Shown: positions 41,438-50,692, counted from the first letter of the stretch. The stretch is DNA of 64,000 bases from an uncultured Clostridia bacterium (GCA_947631085.1 CANRJY010000009.1:1-64000); one strand, 5' to 3'. The notes: a model not told the origin generated them from the letters alone. Made by a program: numbers and translations.

Positions 41438-43732
41438 TTATCCCAATTTGCTTAGCATCACCGCCGCTTCGGCGCGGGTCACATTCGCGTTTGGACGGAT
41501 AGTGTTGTCCTCGTAGCCTGTCACTATACCCGCGCTTACGAGGCTTTTTACTCCCGATACAGCCCAGCTCGGAATTTCGGCATTGTCGGCAAAGTGTATC
41601 TCCTTTTCCGTTTTCGACGAAAGTATACGCCCCAAAGTTGTCATGGCTTCCGCGCGTGTTATACTGTCGTTTGGATTAAAGCTGTAACTGCCGTCGGGAT
41701 TTTCTCCGCCTTGGATAATACCCGCCTCGCTCATAGCCTGAACGCTTTTGCGCGCCCATTCGGGGATTTCGTTCCTGTCGCTGAAAATCTGATTTGAGCC
41801 GCTGTATTTCGATAAGTCAAACTGCATAAAATTCCCCATCATAACGGCAAATTCCGCGCGTGTCATATCATTGTCGGGATGAAAATATATTCTGCCGTTC
41901 TCCTCGGAGCCGCGTATCACGCCGCCTGCCGCCATCAGCGAAATTGTCTCCTCCGCCCAGTGTCCGCTCGTGTCCGCGAACGGATTGACAGGTTTAGGAT
42001 AATCCGCGATTATTACCTGTATTTCTTTTGTGAGATTTCCTGCCGTTACCTTTATTTTTCCGGATTTGTTCACGGTGTCCGCGAGAGTGAAAAGTCCTTC
42101 CCCGGTTATCTCGCCTATTTCCCCTTCCGTTTCCCACTTGAACAGCCTGTCCTCGGATTGTATCCTTTCACCGTTCACAAACGCTGCCGCCGTCAAATCG
42201 AGCTGAAGCTCTTCGTTGGCTTCGGTGCGTATTTCCGCGATCTCACGGCTGTCTGTCGAATTGTAAATCTTTATTTCATCGGGCGTTTCGAAGCTTTCAA
42301 AATACGCGTCCGCTGTCGCTCCGTCAACCTCGGCGGTGATTTTCACTCCGCCTTGTCCCGCCATGGTCACAAGTCCGTTTTTATCCACAGACGAGGCTCC
42401 GTTTTCGGAGTTTTCAGCCGTATAATTAACCTTGCCATATTTTTCAATCTTGTAATTATGCGTGTCATATACGGAATTGACCGATGTTTGAACGGTCATG
42501 CCGGCAAGATATTTTTTCGCTTCGGGTACGTCAAAATTGACAATCCACGCCGTTCCCGTCGGCTGACGATTGTCTTTTATAAAAATATAGTTTGCCGCGC
42601 GGCGAAGCTCTCCGTCCGACGGCGAATTTACGACCATAGCCGCGTTGCTTCCCGGGAACACGCCCGTAATTGCCGTTGAGCCGCCGCCGTCGAGGTTTAT
42701 CGCATCCGTGCAGCCGAGCTCCTTCATGCGTTCCGCAAGAGTGGTCAGCCGCGCGCCGCTGCTGTAACCCGACTGCCGTCCGTCCAATACATAAAAAATA
42801 ATTTTCCCGTCCGGCTTTATTCCTATCGCGGTCCTCGGCGCGCTGCCCGCCTCAAAGCCCGAGCCGATTTCCCCGTTACTGAGCAATCTGCCTCCCACGC
42901 TGCTCAGCCCGCTTTCAGCCTCGTTCCAGCGCGCGTCGCCTACCGCCTCGTTTGTTATCTTTATCGTCTGTCCCGCTTTCAGAGAGCGCAAAAAATCAAG
43001 CTGTTCGGGATTTGTATGCGTGTCGGCAAGCAATATCATTTTCCCCGACGGAATTGCCAAGTCGCCGTTATACACACTGTTGTCGTCGACCGTGAGCGTA
43101 AGCTCCTTTCCTATTCCGAGCTTTCCCTCCTTCGGAGTACACGTTACGAAAACACATTCCGACTCCGTCTTGGTCGATGACCCAAACTTGTCCGTTATAA
43201 GATAAACCGCATCAAAACCCGCCTGGCACCATTTGTTTATGAATGTTATTTCAATGCTTCTCGCGCCGTCCGACACGTTGGTTTTTAAATCGAGCCGTCC
43301 GATAAAACCGCTTCCGTCGGCTCGGAAACCGACGGCGTCCTGCGCCTCGTTGGTTTTCGAATATATCTCCCCGTCAATAATCGTATGTCCCATAGGTATT
43401 CCCGTCAAAAACGAAAAATAATCCGCGTTAACTCCTATCATCGGGCGCATGCCGTTTTTTCTCATATAGTTTACCGCTTCGTTTATGTCGCGCCTTCCCC
43501 ATATCGACTCGCCGTTTACGACTATCGGCACAGCTTCGGTATTCGGTGTGTATTCGGCGTAATATTCCGTTTGCCGTCCCTCGGAGGAATTATATATTGT
43601 ATTGTAAAAGTATGTGTACGCGCCCATGTCGGCGCTCCAACCGCCCGTCACATCGCCGAGCACCGCCGCGTCGGCAGTTTGAGAGCACATCAGCATAAGC
43701 GCCAAAACCGCGCTAAGTATATTTTTCCTCAA
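41438..43732 (-). CDS. SLH-anchored phosphodiester glycosidase (NAGPA-like)
   Basis: This protein of about 764 residues has a signal peptide (RKNILSAVLALMLMCSQTADA), then a NAGPA domain (about 60-380). Typical motifs are IGVNADYFS, PRTAIGIKPDGK and DAINLDGGGSTA. Next come Ig-like segments and three SLH repeats (about 590-764; GHWAEETI, PEWARKSV and PSWAVSGV, each with a TRAE motif) that bind cell-wall polymer. It probably cleaves a GlcNAc phosphodiester on the surface. I chose a TTG start at 43732, seven bases after GGGAGGG; a longer reading adds a tail unlike a signal peptide. Confidence 0.9.
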   Translation of the reverse strand: MRKNILSAVLALMLMCSQTADAAVLGDVTGGWSADMGAYTYFYNTIYNSSEGRQTEYYAEYTPNTEAVPIVVNGESIWGRRDINEAVNYMRKNGMRPMIGVNADYFSFLTGIPMGHTIIDGEIYSKTNEAQDAVGFRADGSGFIGRLDLKTNVSDGARSIEITFINKWCQAGFDAVYLITDKFGSSTKTESECVFVTCTPKEGKLGIGKELTLTVDDNSVYNGDLAIPSGKMILLADTHTNPEQLDFLRSLKAGQTIKITNEAVGDARWNEAESGLSSVGGRLLSNGEIGSGFEAGSAPRTAIGIKPDGKIIFYVLDGRQSGYSSGARLTTLAERMKELGCTDAINLDGGGSTAITGVFPGSNAAMVVNSPSDGELRRAANYIFIKDNRQPTGTAWIVNFDVPEAKKYLAGMTVQTSVNSVYDTHNYKIEKYGKVNYTAENSENGASSVDKNGLVTMAGQGGVKITAEVDGATADAYFESFETPDEIKIYNSTDSREIAEIRTEANEELQLDLTAAAFVNGERIQSEDRLFKWETEGEIGEITGEGLFTLADTVNKSGKIKVTAGNLTKEIQVIIADYPKPVNPFADTSGHWAEETISLMAAGGVIRGSEENGRIYFHPDNDMTRAEFAVMMGNFMQFDLSKYSGSNQIFSDRNEIPEWARKSVQAMSEAGIIQGGENPDGSYSFNPNDSITRAEAMTTLGRILSSKTEKEIHFADNAEIPSWAVSGVKSLVSAGIVTGYEDNTIRPNANVTRAEAAVMLSKLG

Positions 43733-43799
43733 AATATTTCCCTCCCGATATTTATTATACCACACTGCCGTTCAAAATCAAACAGGAAAATATGTCCGT

Positions 43800-44966
43800 T
43801 CAAACAATAATCGGCGAAACAGTAAAATCACGTCCGCCCGTCCTTTTTTCCTTGTTTGGGCTGCACAGCGCGGCGATATCGGTCGCGCGCGTTTCCGCTT
43901 CAAATATCCTGTCGTTTTCTCTGTAATCCGCCGTTTTCACTATAATCGGTAAAGAGCATCTGCCGTTTATTTCTTTCAGTATGCTTTTTCCGGTTTCGTT
44001 CATGCCCAGCACCCGCGCATATGACGGCGGCATGGTGCACAGATCCTTTGTGAGCCCCAAAAGCGATGAAATCAGAATACGCTTTATCCGCGTATACGCG
44101 TATCTTTTGGTTTTTATCGCATCGGCAAGCTCCTCTATTGAAGAGCACCGCGCCGCGGCGGCTTTTATTCTGTTATGAAGCCCTTCCGAAATGTCGTTTA
44201 TCCGCTCCAGCCGCTCGGCGTTCATCAGGCGTACAGCCGAAATGACAGCCCCGTCGAGCGCGGAGAGCGAATACGGCATATCGGCGTTTTTATATACATC
44301 CAGCGCCGCCTTCGGCACAAGACCGCTTATGTCCCCGCCGTTTGTCAGAATTTCACGCACCGCCGAAGCGCTTGCGATATTTCCCGATACCTCCGTGTCG
44401 TGATGTCCCGCCTTATACCGCTTTATTGTGACCGGTTTTATGCCGCTTTCGAGGCTATCAAGGGCGCGGATGTATTCCACCGCCAAAATATTATTGGGCT
44501 CCGAAAGAAGCTCCGGCTCTATTATCCCGTCAAACGCCGCCTGCCTCGCCGCCGGATAGCTTGATCCGCTCTCAAGCAGACGCTTTATTTTTGCGGATAC
44601 CTCCTTCGGCTCGTTGTTCAAAATAACCGCCGCGCGGCGGAGCTTTTCTATATCTCCGCTCTCGGAGCCGAAGCAAAGCTCGTCAACAACTCCGAGCGCG
44701 CCAAGAAGCGCGGCACCGCCCCACGCGAATTTCTGCGCCGTGTTCAGCGCGTATATGACCGGCAGCTCAAAAACAATATCCGCGCCGCATCTGAGCGCCG
44801 CTTCCGCGCGCGTCCATTTATCCGCCGCGGCAACGTCTCCGCGCTGAACAAAGCTTCCGCTCATCACCGCTATTACCGCGTCCGAGCCGCGCTTTATTTC
44901 ATCTATCTGATATTTATGTCCGTTATGAAAAATATTATATTCCGCGATTATTCCTGTAATTTTCAC
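43800..44966 (-). CDS. tmcAL: tRNA(Met) cytidine acetate ligase (TmcAL)
   Basis: This 388-residue protein belongs to the nucleotidyltransferase-like family that acetylates the wobble cytidine of elongator tRNA-Met using acetate and ATP. The nucleotide-binding FHNGHKYQ is at residues 13-20, with SGSFVQRGDVAAADKWTRA next and DIVFELP further on. The product improves AUG decoding. It lies between the SLH protein and sigK genes, all on the minus strand, with no sign of shared control. Confidence 0.92.
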   Translation of the reverse strand: MKITGIIAEYNIFHNGHKYQIDEIKRGSDAVIAVMSGSFVQRGDVAAADKWTRAEAALRCGADIVFELPVIYALNTAQKFAWGGAALLGALGVVDELCFGSESGDIEKLRRAAVILNNEPKEVSAKIKRLLESGSSYPAARQAAFDGIIEPELLSEPNNILAVEYIRALDSLESGIKPVTIKRYKAGHHDTEVSGNIASASAVREILTNGGDISGLVPKAALDVYKNADMPYSLSALDGAVISAVRLMNAERLERINDISEGLHNRIKAAAARCSSIEELADAIKTKRYAYTRIKRILISSLLGLTKDLCTMPPSYARVLGMNETGKSILKEINGRCSLPIIVKTADYRENDRIFEAETRATDIAALCSPNKEKRTGGRDFTVSPIIV

Positions 44967-45033
44967 CGATAACCGCCTCCTTTTGTACTATTATATACGA
45001 TTTTATCCGTCGGCGCAAGTGCCTAATTCCGCC

Positions 45034-45717
45034 CTACGGTTTCATTTCCTCCGCAAGTCTCTCTATGCACCTCTTTTCTATACGGCTGACATAGCTGCGG
45101 CTTATACCGAGAACATCCGCTATTTCCTTCTGCGTCCGCCGTTTTGTGCCGCCGAGACCGTATCGCCAGCATATTATGTTAACCTCATTGGGCGACAGCA
45201 CGCGCTTCATCGCATCGTAAAGCCTGTCGGTTTCCAGCTTGTCGGAAATAATGTCGGCAAAATCGGTATTGTCGGCTGTTAGAATGTCGGAGAATGTCAT
45301 GTTGTTGCCCTCTCTGTCAGTTCCTATGCTTTCGTCAATGGAGACCTCGCGCTGGAGCTTGCGGCTTGAGCGCAGATGCATAAGTATTTCGTTTTCAATG
45401 CATCGCGCGATATAAGCCGATAGCTTTGGATTTTTTTCGGGATTGAAGGTATTTATCCCCTTTATCAGACCTATAGTGCCTATGGAGATCATGTCCTCAA
45501 GGCTGTTTTCGTCGGCATATTTTTTGGAAATATGTGCCACAAGACGAAGATTGTGCTCAATAAGTATATTTTTGGCGCTTTCATCGCCCTCGGACAGCTT
45601 CTTAAGATACTCGCTTTCCTCCTCCGGCGTAAGCGGCTTCGGGAACGCCGCGCTGCCCGAAACATAGCCCGCCATTATGAGTATTGTTTTTATCCATTCG
45701 AAAATTATGCCAATCAC
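45034..45717 (-). CDS. sigK: Sporulation sigma factor K, pro-form
   Basis: This 227-residue sigma factor governs late mother-cell genes in sporulation. Region 2 (LIEHNLRLVAHISKKY, ISIGTIGLIKGI, ARCIENEILMHLR) and region 4 (RRTQKEIADVLGISRSYVSRIEKR) match SigK. Before the conserved AFPKPLTPEEE there are about 25 hydrophobic residues (IGIIFEWIKTILIMAGYV), which look like the inhibitory pro-sequence that SpoIVFB removes. The gene is intact, with no skin-type interruption. I chose the GTG at 45717, eight bases after GGAGGG; a TTG at 45723 is too close. spoIVFB is divergently encoded next door. Confidence 0.93.
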   Translation of the reverse strand: MIGIIFEWIKTILIMAGYVSGSAAFPKPLTPEEESEYLKKLSEGDESAKNILIEHNLRLVAHISKKYADENSLEDMISIGTIGLIKGINTFNPEKNPKLSAYIARCIENEILMHLRSSRKLQREVSIDESIGTDREGNNMTFSDILTADNTDFADIISDKLETDRLYDAMKRVLSPNEVNIICWRYGLGGTKRRTQKEIADVLGISRSYVSRIEKRCIERLAEEMKP

Positions 45718-45855
45718 GTCCAAATCCCTCCGCTTTCATTAATAACTTACTTATATAATTATGAAATCACGATTACTCCCGTGCAAGTACAGCCGTCCGA
45801 ATACGCGAATTTTCGTTTTCTCAGACTCATATATATAGTCCGGAGGGTTCATGGC

Positions 45856-46680
45856 ATGATACGTTTTGGAAAACATATTTATATAAATCCGCTCACATTG
45901 GCTCTGTTTGCGTTTTGTTTCATAAACCGCCGCGCGGAGCTTCTTTGCGTCACCTATGCCGTAATGACTGTGCATGAGCTGTCGCACCTCGCCGCCGCTC
46001 TCGCCATAGGGCTCAAGCCGTCGCATATAACATTCCATCCGTTCGGAGTCAATTTAAAGCTAAGCAATAAAATCATTTACGGTCTTGCCGATGAAATTAT
46101 ACTCTATGCCGCGGGACCGCTCTGTAATATTCTTCTTGCCTGCGGCTCGGCAGCCGCATATTCACATTATCCGTACGGCCTTCTGCGCTTTTTCTATACC
46201 GGAAATATACTGCTTTTCTGTGTAAATATGCTTCCCGCGGTGCCGCTTGACGGAGGTATAATTCTGAAAAAAATCATCTCGCACCGCATAGGAAGCCGCC
46301 GTGCCGAACGCGTCATGCGCGCCGTATCAGTAATGATAAGCGCAGCTCTGCTCGCCGTCGGCGGATATGTGGTATATGTGACAAAATTTAATTTTTCCAT
46401 ATTGCTTCTCGCTGTTTTCCTCGCCGGAAGCATATTCACGCAAACCGAGAAATACAATATAGACTTCGTCAGAGAGCTTATGTACTACAAAAACAAGCCG
46501 CGAAGTAAAATAAGATTTATCGCGGCAGACAAGAACGACGATCCCGCAAAAACAGCGGAACGGTTCGTTCCGGATAAATTTTCCGTTGTGTTGATAATCA
46601 ACAAAAAAGGCGAAATTGACGATATCTTGACGGAAACACAAATAATAGACCGTCTCATCGATGAGCGTAAATTTTCGTAA
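45856..46680 (+). CDS. spoIVFB: SpoIVFB-like site-2 protease with CBS domain
   Basis: This 274-residue M50 intramembrane metalloprotease has the zinc motif HELSH near residue 42, the second motif NMLPAVPLDGG near 127, about six membrane helices, and a C-terminal CBS-like domain (from about 205). SpoIVFB in Bacillus cuts pro-sigma-K in the forespore-engulfing membrane; the CBS domain senses ATP. Its divergent neighbour here is sigK with a pro-sequence. The ATG at 45856 follows GGAGGG by eight bases. The frame stays open upstream, but that part is antisense to sigK. Confidence 0.9.
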   Translation: MIRFGKHIYINPLTLALFAFCFINRRAELLCVTYAVMTVHELSHLAAALAIGLKPSHITFHPFGVNLKLSNKIIYGLADEIILYAAGPLCNILLACGSAAAYSHYPYGLLRFFYTGNILLFCVNMLPAVPLDGGIILKKIISHRIGSRRAERVMRAVSVMISAALLAVGGYVVYVTKFNFSILLLAVFLAGSIFTQTEKYNIDFVRELMYYKNKPRSKIRFIAADKNDDPAKTAERFVPDKFSVVLIINKKGEIDDILTETQIIDRLIDERKFS

Positions 46681-46717
46681 TAATTTTTATCCAATATGAA
46701 AATAGTATAAACGGGTA

Positions 46718-46746
46718 TTGTATATTTTTGAATTTAGTGCTATAAT
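46718..46746 (+). promoter_or_regulatory. Promoter of the metallophosphoesterase operon
   Basis: TTGTAT (46718-46723), 17 bases and TATAAT (46741-46746), about 30 bases before the start codon. Confidence 0.55.
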
Positions 46747-46776
46747 ATCATAAGAATTATTTCAGAGGAAAGTATA

Positions 46777-47607
46777 ATGAAGCTTATAAAAACACTCGCT
46801 TTAACCGGCGGCGTTCTGTGCCTCGCCAAGGGACTTGATGACCGCCTCGAAACAACCCGATATGTGATACGCTCCAAAAAGCTGCCGGACGCGTTTGACG
46901 GATACAGAATTTCGCAGATTTCCGACTACCACGCCGACAGCGTCCCGGGACTTGTGTCCGAAATCGAAAGCGAAGCTCCCGATATAATCGTTTCAACCGG
47001 CGATTTGGTTCACGATGACGGCAGCTACGCCGCAGGCATACGCCTTTGCGAGCGTCTTACGAAAATCGCTCCCGTATATGCAGTAAACGGCAACCACGAC
47101 CTGTGGCGCAGCGATTATGAAGAATTTGAAGCGGAGCTTGCTTCAACGGGAGTAAAAATGCTCCATAACGAGCGCAGGGAAATAGAAAAGGACGGCGCGA
47201 AAATCGGTCTCGCCGGAATCGACGACCCGTTCTCGCTCGACGGCGCGAAAATCGTAAAAACGGTAAAAAGCGCGGCGGACAAGCTGCCGCCGTACAACGG
47301 TTTTGACATACTGCTCTTTCACCGCGCGAATATGCTGGACATGCTTAAAAACCGCGGCTTTGATTTGATAATATCCGGTCACATGCACGGCGGTCAGTTC
47401 AGGCTTCCCGTTCTCGGCGGAGTCGTCTCGCCCAAATCAAGCTGGAGCAGTGAAAAGTCGGCATTCTTTCCGAAATATTTTGCCGGACATTACTCTTATA
47501 AAGAAACAAATATGATAGTGAGTCGAGGTTTGGGAAATCCGATGCTTATACCGCGCATTTTCAACAGACCCGAGCTCGTTACCATAACATTAAAAAAGGA
47601 GAAATAA
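46777..47607 (+). CDS. Membrane-associated metallophosphoesterase (YkuE-like)
   Basis: This 276-residue enzyme has an N-terminal signal-like segment (KTLALTGGVLCLAKG) and the calcineurin motifs ISDYHAD, STGDLVHDD, NGNHDLW, and GHMHGGQ. The last motif and length fit the YkuE/LpxH-like group of surface or membrane phosphodiesterases acting on lipids or UDP-sugars. The C-terminal SRGLGNPMLIPRIFN is typical of that group. It is two bases from the deacetylase gene and probably co-transcribed with it. Confidence 0.88.
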   Translation: MKLIKTLALTGGVLCLAKGLDDRLETTRYVIRSKKLPDAFDGYRISQISDYHADSVPGLVSEIESEAPDIIVSTGDLVHDDGSYAAGIRLCERLTKIAPVYAVNGNHDLWRSDYEEFEAELASTGVKMLHNERREIEKDGAKIGLAGIDDPFSLDGAKIVKTVKSAADKLPPYNGFDILLFHRANMLDMLKNRGFDLIISGHMHGGQFRLPVLGGVVSPKSSWSSEKSAFFPKYFAGHYSYKETNMIVSRGLGNPMLIPRIFNRPELVTITLKKEK

Positions 47608-47609
47608 TC

Positions 47610-48413
47610 ATGCTTAAAACAATCTACACATGCTTTCCCGAAGGAAAGCACAAGGTTCTTACCATGAGCTACGACGACGGCAAGCAAGCCGACAGACGGC
47701 TGGTGGCGCTTTTTAACAAAAACGGAATAAAGGGTACGTTCCACATTAACGCCGGAATAACAATGCGCGACCCAGAGCGCGTGCAGCTCGACGAGATCCC
47801 GACGCTTTACGCGGGACACGAAGTCTCGTCGCATACATATACTCACCCCACGATCGAGCGCTGTCCGCTCGACCAGGTGGTACAGCAGATAATCGAGGAC
47901 AGGCGGCTGCTTGAGGCAGCGGCAGGCTATCCCGTGCGCGGCATGAGCTATCCCAACGGTTCTTACAGCGAGGATATAAAGAAGCTTCTTCCCGCGTGCG
48001 GCATCGAATACAGCAGAATTGTCGGAAGCAGCGATAATTTCGCGATGCCAGCCGACTATCTTGAATGGATGGCTACCTGCCATCATGGTCACAATCTTAT
48101 GGAAAACGCTAAAAAATTCAGTGAGCTTCATAAGACGCAGTATCTATATATGATGTATGTATGGGGACACAGCTACGAGTTCGACCGCGATAACTCCTGG
48201 GGACTCATTGAAGAATTTTGTGAATTTATCGGTGGCCGCGATGATATTTGGTACGCGACAAATATTGAAATAGTTGACTATATGAAAGCCGCCAAAAACA
48301 TGAAATATACCGTAAGCGGCGACACGGCATACAATCCGAGCGCTATTTCCGTATGGATTTCCGTCGATAACAAAATCTGTGAAATCAAGGCCGGAGAAAC
48401 AAAAAAGATATGA
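47610..48413 (+). CDS. Polysaccharide deacetylase (NodB homology)
   Basis: This 267-residue protein has the NodB core: motif 1 MSYDDG near residue 23, GIKGTFHIN, and motif 2 SSHTYTHPTIE with the zinc histidines near 73. The motif 4-like region (YMMYVWGHSYEF) follows. It lacks a signal peptide, so it may act on intracellular or unusual substrates rather than peptidoglycan. It ends in an ATGA overlap with the next gene, which suggests translational coupling. Confidence 0.87.
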   Translation: MLKTIYTCFPEGKHKVLTMSYDDGKQADRRLVALFNKNGIKGTFHINAGITMRDPERVQLDEIPTLYAGHEVSSHTYTHPTIERCPLDQVVQQIIEDRRLLEAAAGYPVRGMSYPNGSYSEDIKKLLPACGIEYSRIVGSSDNFAMPADYLEWMATCHHGHNLMENAKKFSELHKTQYLYMMYVWGHSYEFDRDNSWGLIEEFCEFIGGRDDIWYATNIEIVDYMKAAKNMKYTVSGDTAYNPSAISVWISVDNKICEIKAGETKKI

Positions 48414-49108
48414 CGGAGAAGGATTTATTCGCGCCGGTTCGGGAATTGTTCGTAAAAGACGGCTATTGTGTCAACGCCGAGGTAAAGGGCTGCGACATGA
48501 CCGCGCTCAAGGATGACGAGCTTGTAATTATCGAGCTTAAGAAAAATCTGACAGTTGCGCTCCTCGCCCAAGGGCTCGACCGTCAGCGCGCCGGCGCGAA
48601 AGTATATGTTGCGGTGCCAAAGCCGAAAAATTATTCTCCGCGAAAATTTGCGGATACCTTGAAAGTAATAAAAAAGCTCGAACTCGGACTGATTTTCGTG
48701 ACGCTTCGGGAAAATCATTCATTCGCGGAGATAGCCGCAGAGCCCGAAGAATATTTCCCGCCGGCGTCCGTAAACCGAAAAAAGCGCAGGGCGATACTTG
48801 ACGAGATCAACGGGCGCACCGTCGATATGAACGTCGGCGGCGTAACAAAGAAAAAAATCGCGACGGCATATACGGAAAAATGTATACACATCGCGTGCAT
48901 TCTCGATACATACGGCGAAATGTCCGCCGCCGAGCTCCGAAGGCACGGCGCCGACGAAAAGGCCTACAGTATCCTTCATTTTAACGCCTACGGCTGGTTC
49001 AAAAAGGTCCGCAAAGGGGTTTACGGAATAACCGACAAAGGCAGACGCGGACTTTTGGAATATCCCGAACTGGAAGCGTACTATACAGAAAAGCTTTTGG
49101 GCGGCTGA
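48410..49108 (+). CDS. DUF2161 protein, putative PD-(D/E)XK phosphodiesterase
   Basis: This 232-residue protein resembles the DUF2161 family. An N-terminal nuclease-like core (about 1-110) has the acidic residue of CDMTAL and the ELKK strand near 44. A C-terminal winged-helix-like segment (from about 160) includes KAYSILHFNAYGWF and ends KGRRGL. Catalytic activity has not been shown for the family. It overlaps the deacetylase gene by four bases; why these two are coupled is unknown. Confidence 0.75.
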   Translation: MTEKDLFAPVRELFVKDGYCVNAEVKGCDMTALKDDELVIIELKKNLTVALLAQGLDRQRAGAKVYVAVPKPKNYSPRKFADTLKVIKKLELGLIFVTLRENHSFAEIAAEPEEYFPPASVNRKKRRAILDEINGRTVDMNVGGVTKKKIATAYTEKCIHIACILDTYGEMSAAELRRHGADEKAYSILHFNAYGWFKKVRKGVYGITDKGRRGLLEYPELEAYYTEKLLGG

Positions 49109-49109
49109 C

Positions 49110-49436
49110 TCACGCGAACACAAACTGCACCATAACCATATAGAAAATTGTACCGCACAACACGGATAAAAGCGTGTTGTGTTTCCATTTGTGCAAAACC
49201 GCGACAAGCGCCACGGCCGCTATTTCGGGTATACCGTGAGAAGCGCTTTTAAAATCCGTTCCCTTTAAGCAATATACCAAAAGCATAGCCACAAGCGAAT
49301 ACGGCAGCACGCTTCCGAGATACAGCACAGCCTTCGGCGTATGCTTTGAAAACACAAAATACGGCAGGAACCGCAGAAGTATCGTCACTCCCGCAATAAC
49401 TGCAATTAAAATCAGCGAATGCTTTGCGTCAATCAT
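49110..49436 (-). CDS. azlD: AzlD family transport subunit
   Basis: This 108-residue protein has four short membrane helices and the conserved RFLPYFVFSKHTPKAVLYLG segment of AzlD. With AzlC it forms a branched-chain amino acid exporter (azaleucine resistance). Its gene overlaps azlC by eight bases. Confidence 0.9.
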   Translation of the reverse strand: MIDAKHSLILIAVIAGVTILLRFLPYFVFSKHTPKAVLYLGSVLPYSLVAMLLVYCLKGTDFKSASHGIPEIAAVALVAVLHKWKHNTLLSVLCGTIFYMVMVQFVFA

Positions 49437-50139
49437 GCTTTAGCGCCTCCCTTTCCGCGTTCTCGATACGCTTTCTGAAAATAAACAGCCCCGCGCTTAT
49501 GCCGAGCATTGACGGAATGAGAAAATTATCCGCTCCGAATATGAAAAGGCACGCGAGCGACACGCCCAGTCCCAGATAAATCGGGATGCGGCAGCGCGAT
49601 ATTTCCCACTGCTCTACGAAAATTATCACAAACAGAGCCGTCATCGAGAAATCGAGTCCCGCCGAGTTAAACGGAATAAGGCTCGCCAAAAACGCGCCGA
49701 GAAATCCGCCGATGATCCAGTATATTTGGTTCATCAGCGTGAGCAGAAAATTAAAATCACGCCTGTCCGCGCCCTTCGGAAGTCTCGGTTCAAGGCAGAT
49801 AAGCGAATACGTCTCGTCGGTCAGACCGAAAAACGCGTACCACTTGCGCCAGCCCATGTCCTTGTAGCGTTCAAGCATGGATATGCCGTAAAACAGATGA
49901 CGCGCGTTTACCGTCAGCGTAATTATTGCCGTCGAAATGACTGACGCGCCCGCACCGAGCAAATTCACGCCGACATACTGCATAGTGCCGGAAAATATCG
50001 TTACGCACATCAAAATCGCCCACCAAAACGAATATCCCTTCGCCGCCAAAAGCACGCCGAAGCCCATTCCGAGGACTATGTATCCCGCCATGATCGGCAG
50101 CGACGCTTTAAACGCCGCTTTTACCGTAATTTTATTCAT
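49429..50139 (-). CDS. azlC: AzlC family branched-chain amino acid exporter
   Basis: This 236-residue membrane protein has the AzlC features GYIVLGMGFGVLLAAKG, NARHLFYG and FGLTDETYSL. With AzlD it exports branched-chain amino acids. I chose the ATG at 50139, since KITVKAAFKASLPIMAGY is the usual opening; the region upstream to 50205 is AT-rich and unlikely to be coding. Confidence 0.92.
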   Translation of the reverse strand: MNKITVKAAFKASLPIMAGYIVLGMGFGVLLAAKGYSFWWAILMCVTIFSGTMQYVGVNLLGAGASVISTAIITLTVNARHLFYGISMLERYKDMGWRKWYAFFGLTDETYSLICLEPRLPKGADRRDFNFLLTLMNQIYWIIGGFLGAFLASLIPFNSAGLDFSMTALFVIIFVEQWEISRCRIPIYLGLGVSLACLFIFGADNFLIPSMLGISAGLFIFRKRIENAEREALKHD

Positions 50140-50253
50140 TAATTTCACTCTTTCCGTAATTTCACTCTTTTTCAAAATAACCAAATAATTATAACACAAC
50201 AACATTTCGTTTTCAATATAAAATCACGAAATAAAAAATTTTTTTAAAACCTA

Positions 50254-50302
50254 TTGACAAATATATTCTACAATGGTAGAATATATTAAACTACAGCTGT
50301 AG
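50254..50302 (+). promoter_or_regulatory. BlaI-type promoter with two operators
   Basis: TTGACA (50254-50259), 17 bases and TAGAAT (50277-50282). A perfect inverted repeat with 11-bp arms covers spacer and -10 (261-286, centre AATG). A second palindrome, CTACAGCTGTAG, follows at 291-302. Both contain the TACA/TGTA half-sites of BlaI/MecI/CopY operators. Confidence 0.8.
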
Positions 50303-50323
50303 AATATCATTGGAGGTGATTGT

Positions 50324-50692
50324 ATGGAAATCAATATAGGAGACTCGGAACTTGAAATAATGAAGGTACTGTGGAGCGCGAACGAGCCGATAACGTCGGT
50401 TGATATCGGCAAGGCGGTAGCGGAGCGCGGCTGGAAAAAGACCACGATCGCGACGTTTCTCACGCGGCTTACAGAAAAAGGAGCGGTATCAGCACGCAAG
50501 CGCGGAAAGCTGTATTATTACACGCCGCTTATCTCGGCGAAGGAATACAAAAAATCGCAGACGAAAAATCTCATAGGAAGTCTTTTCGGCGGTTCGGTAA
50601 AGGATTTCGCGGTGTCGCTGTTCGAGTACGCGGGATTAACGGAAAGTGATATTGAGGAATTGAAGGCGAAATTTGAACCAAAGGAGAAATAA
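50324..50692 (+). CDS. BlaI/MecI-type repressor
   Basis: This 122-residue winged-helix repressor has the family pattern SELEIMKVLW, TTIATFLTRLTEKGAV and KLYYYTPLIS. It should bind the two palindromes in its own promoter and be inactivated, usually by cleavage, when the neighbouring M56 receptor senses its signal. It lies four bases before the first receptor gene. AGGTGATTGT precedes the ATG. Confidence 0.92.
   Translation: MEINIGDSELEIMKVLWSANEPITSVDIGKAVAERGWKKTTIATFLTRLTEKGAVSARKRGKLYYYTPLISAKEYKKSQTKNLIGSLFGGSVKDFAVSLFEYAGLTESDIEELKAKFEPKEK

Noticed and set aside
40106-41455. Long plus-strand open frame opposite the GH28 gene
   Set aside because: The minus strand encodes a full GH28 protein with all motifs; this frame is a by-product of codon bias.
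45034-45717. Skin-like interruption of sigK
   Set aside because: The gene is continuous from the pro-sequence to region 4, and no recombinase lies next to it.
45532-45855. N-terminal extension of the SpoIVFB protein to 382 residues
   Set aside because: The added part is antisense to sigK and has no family resemblance; the ATG at 45856 has GGAGGG eight bases upstream and starts like SpoIVFB.
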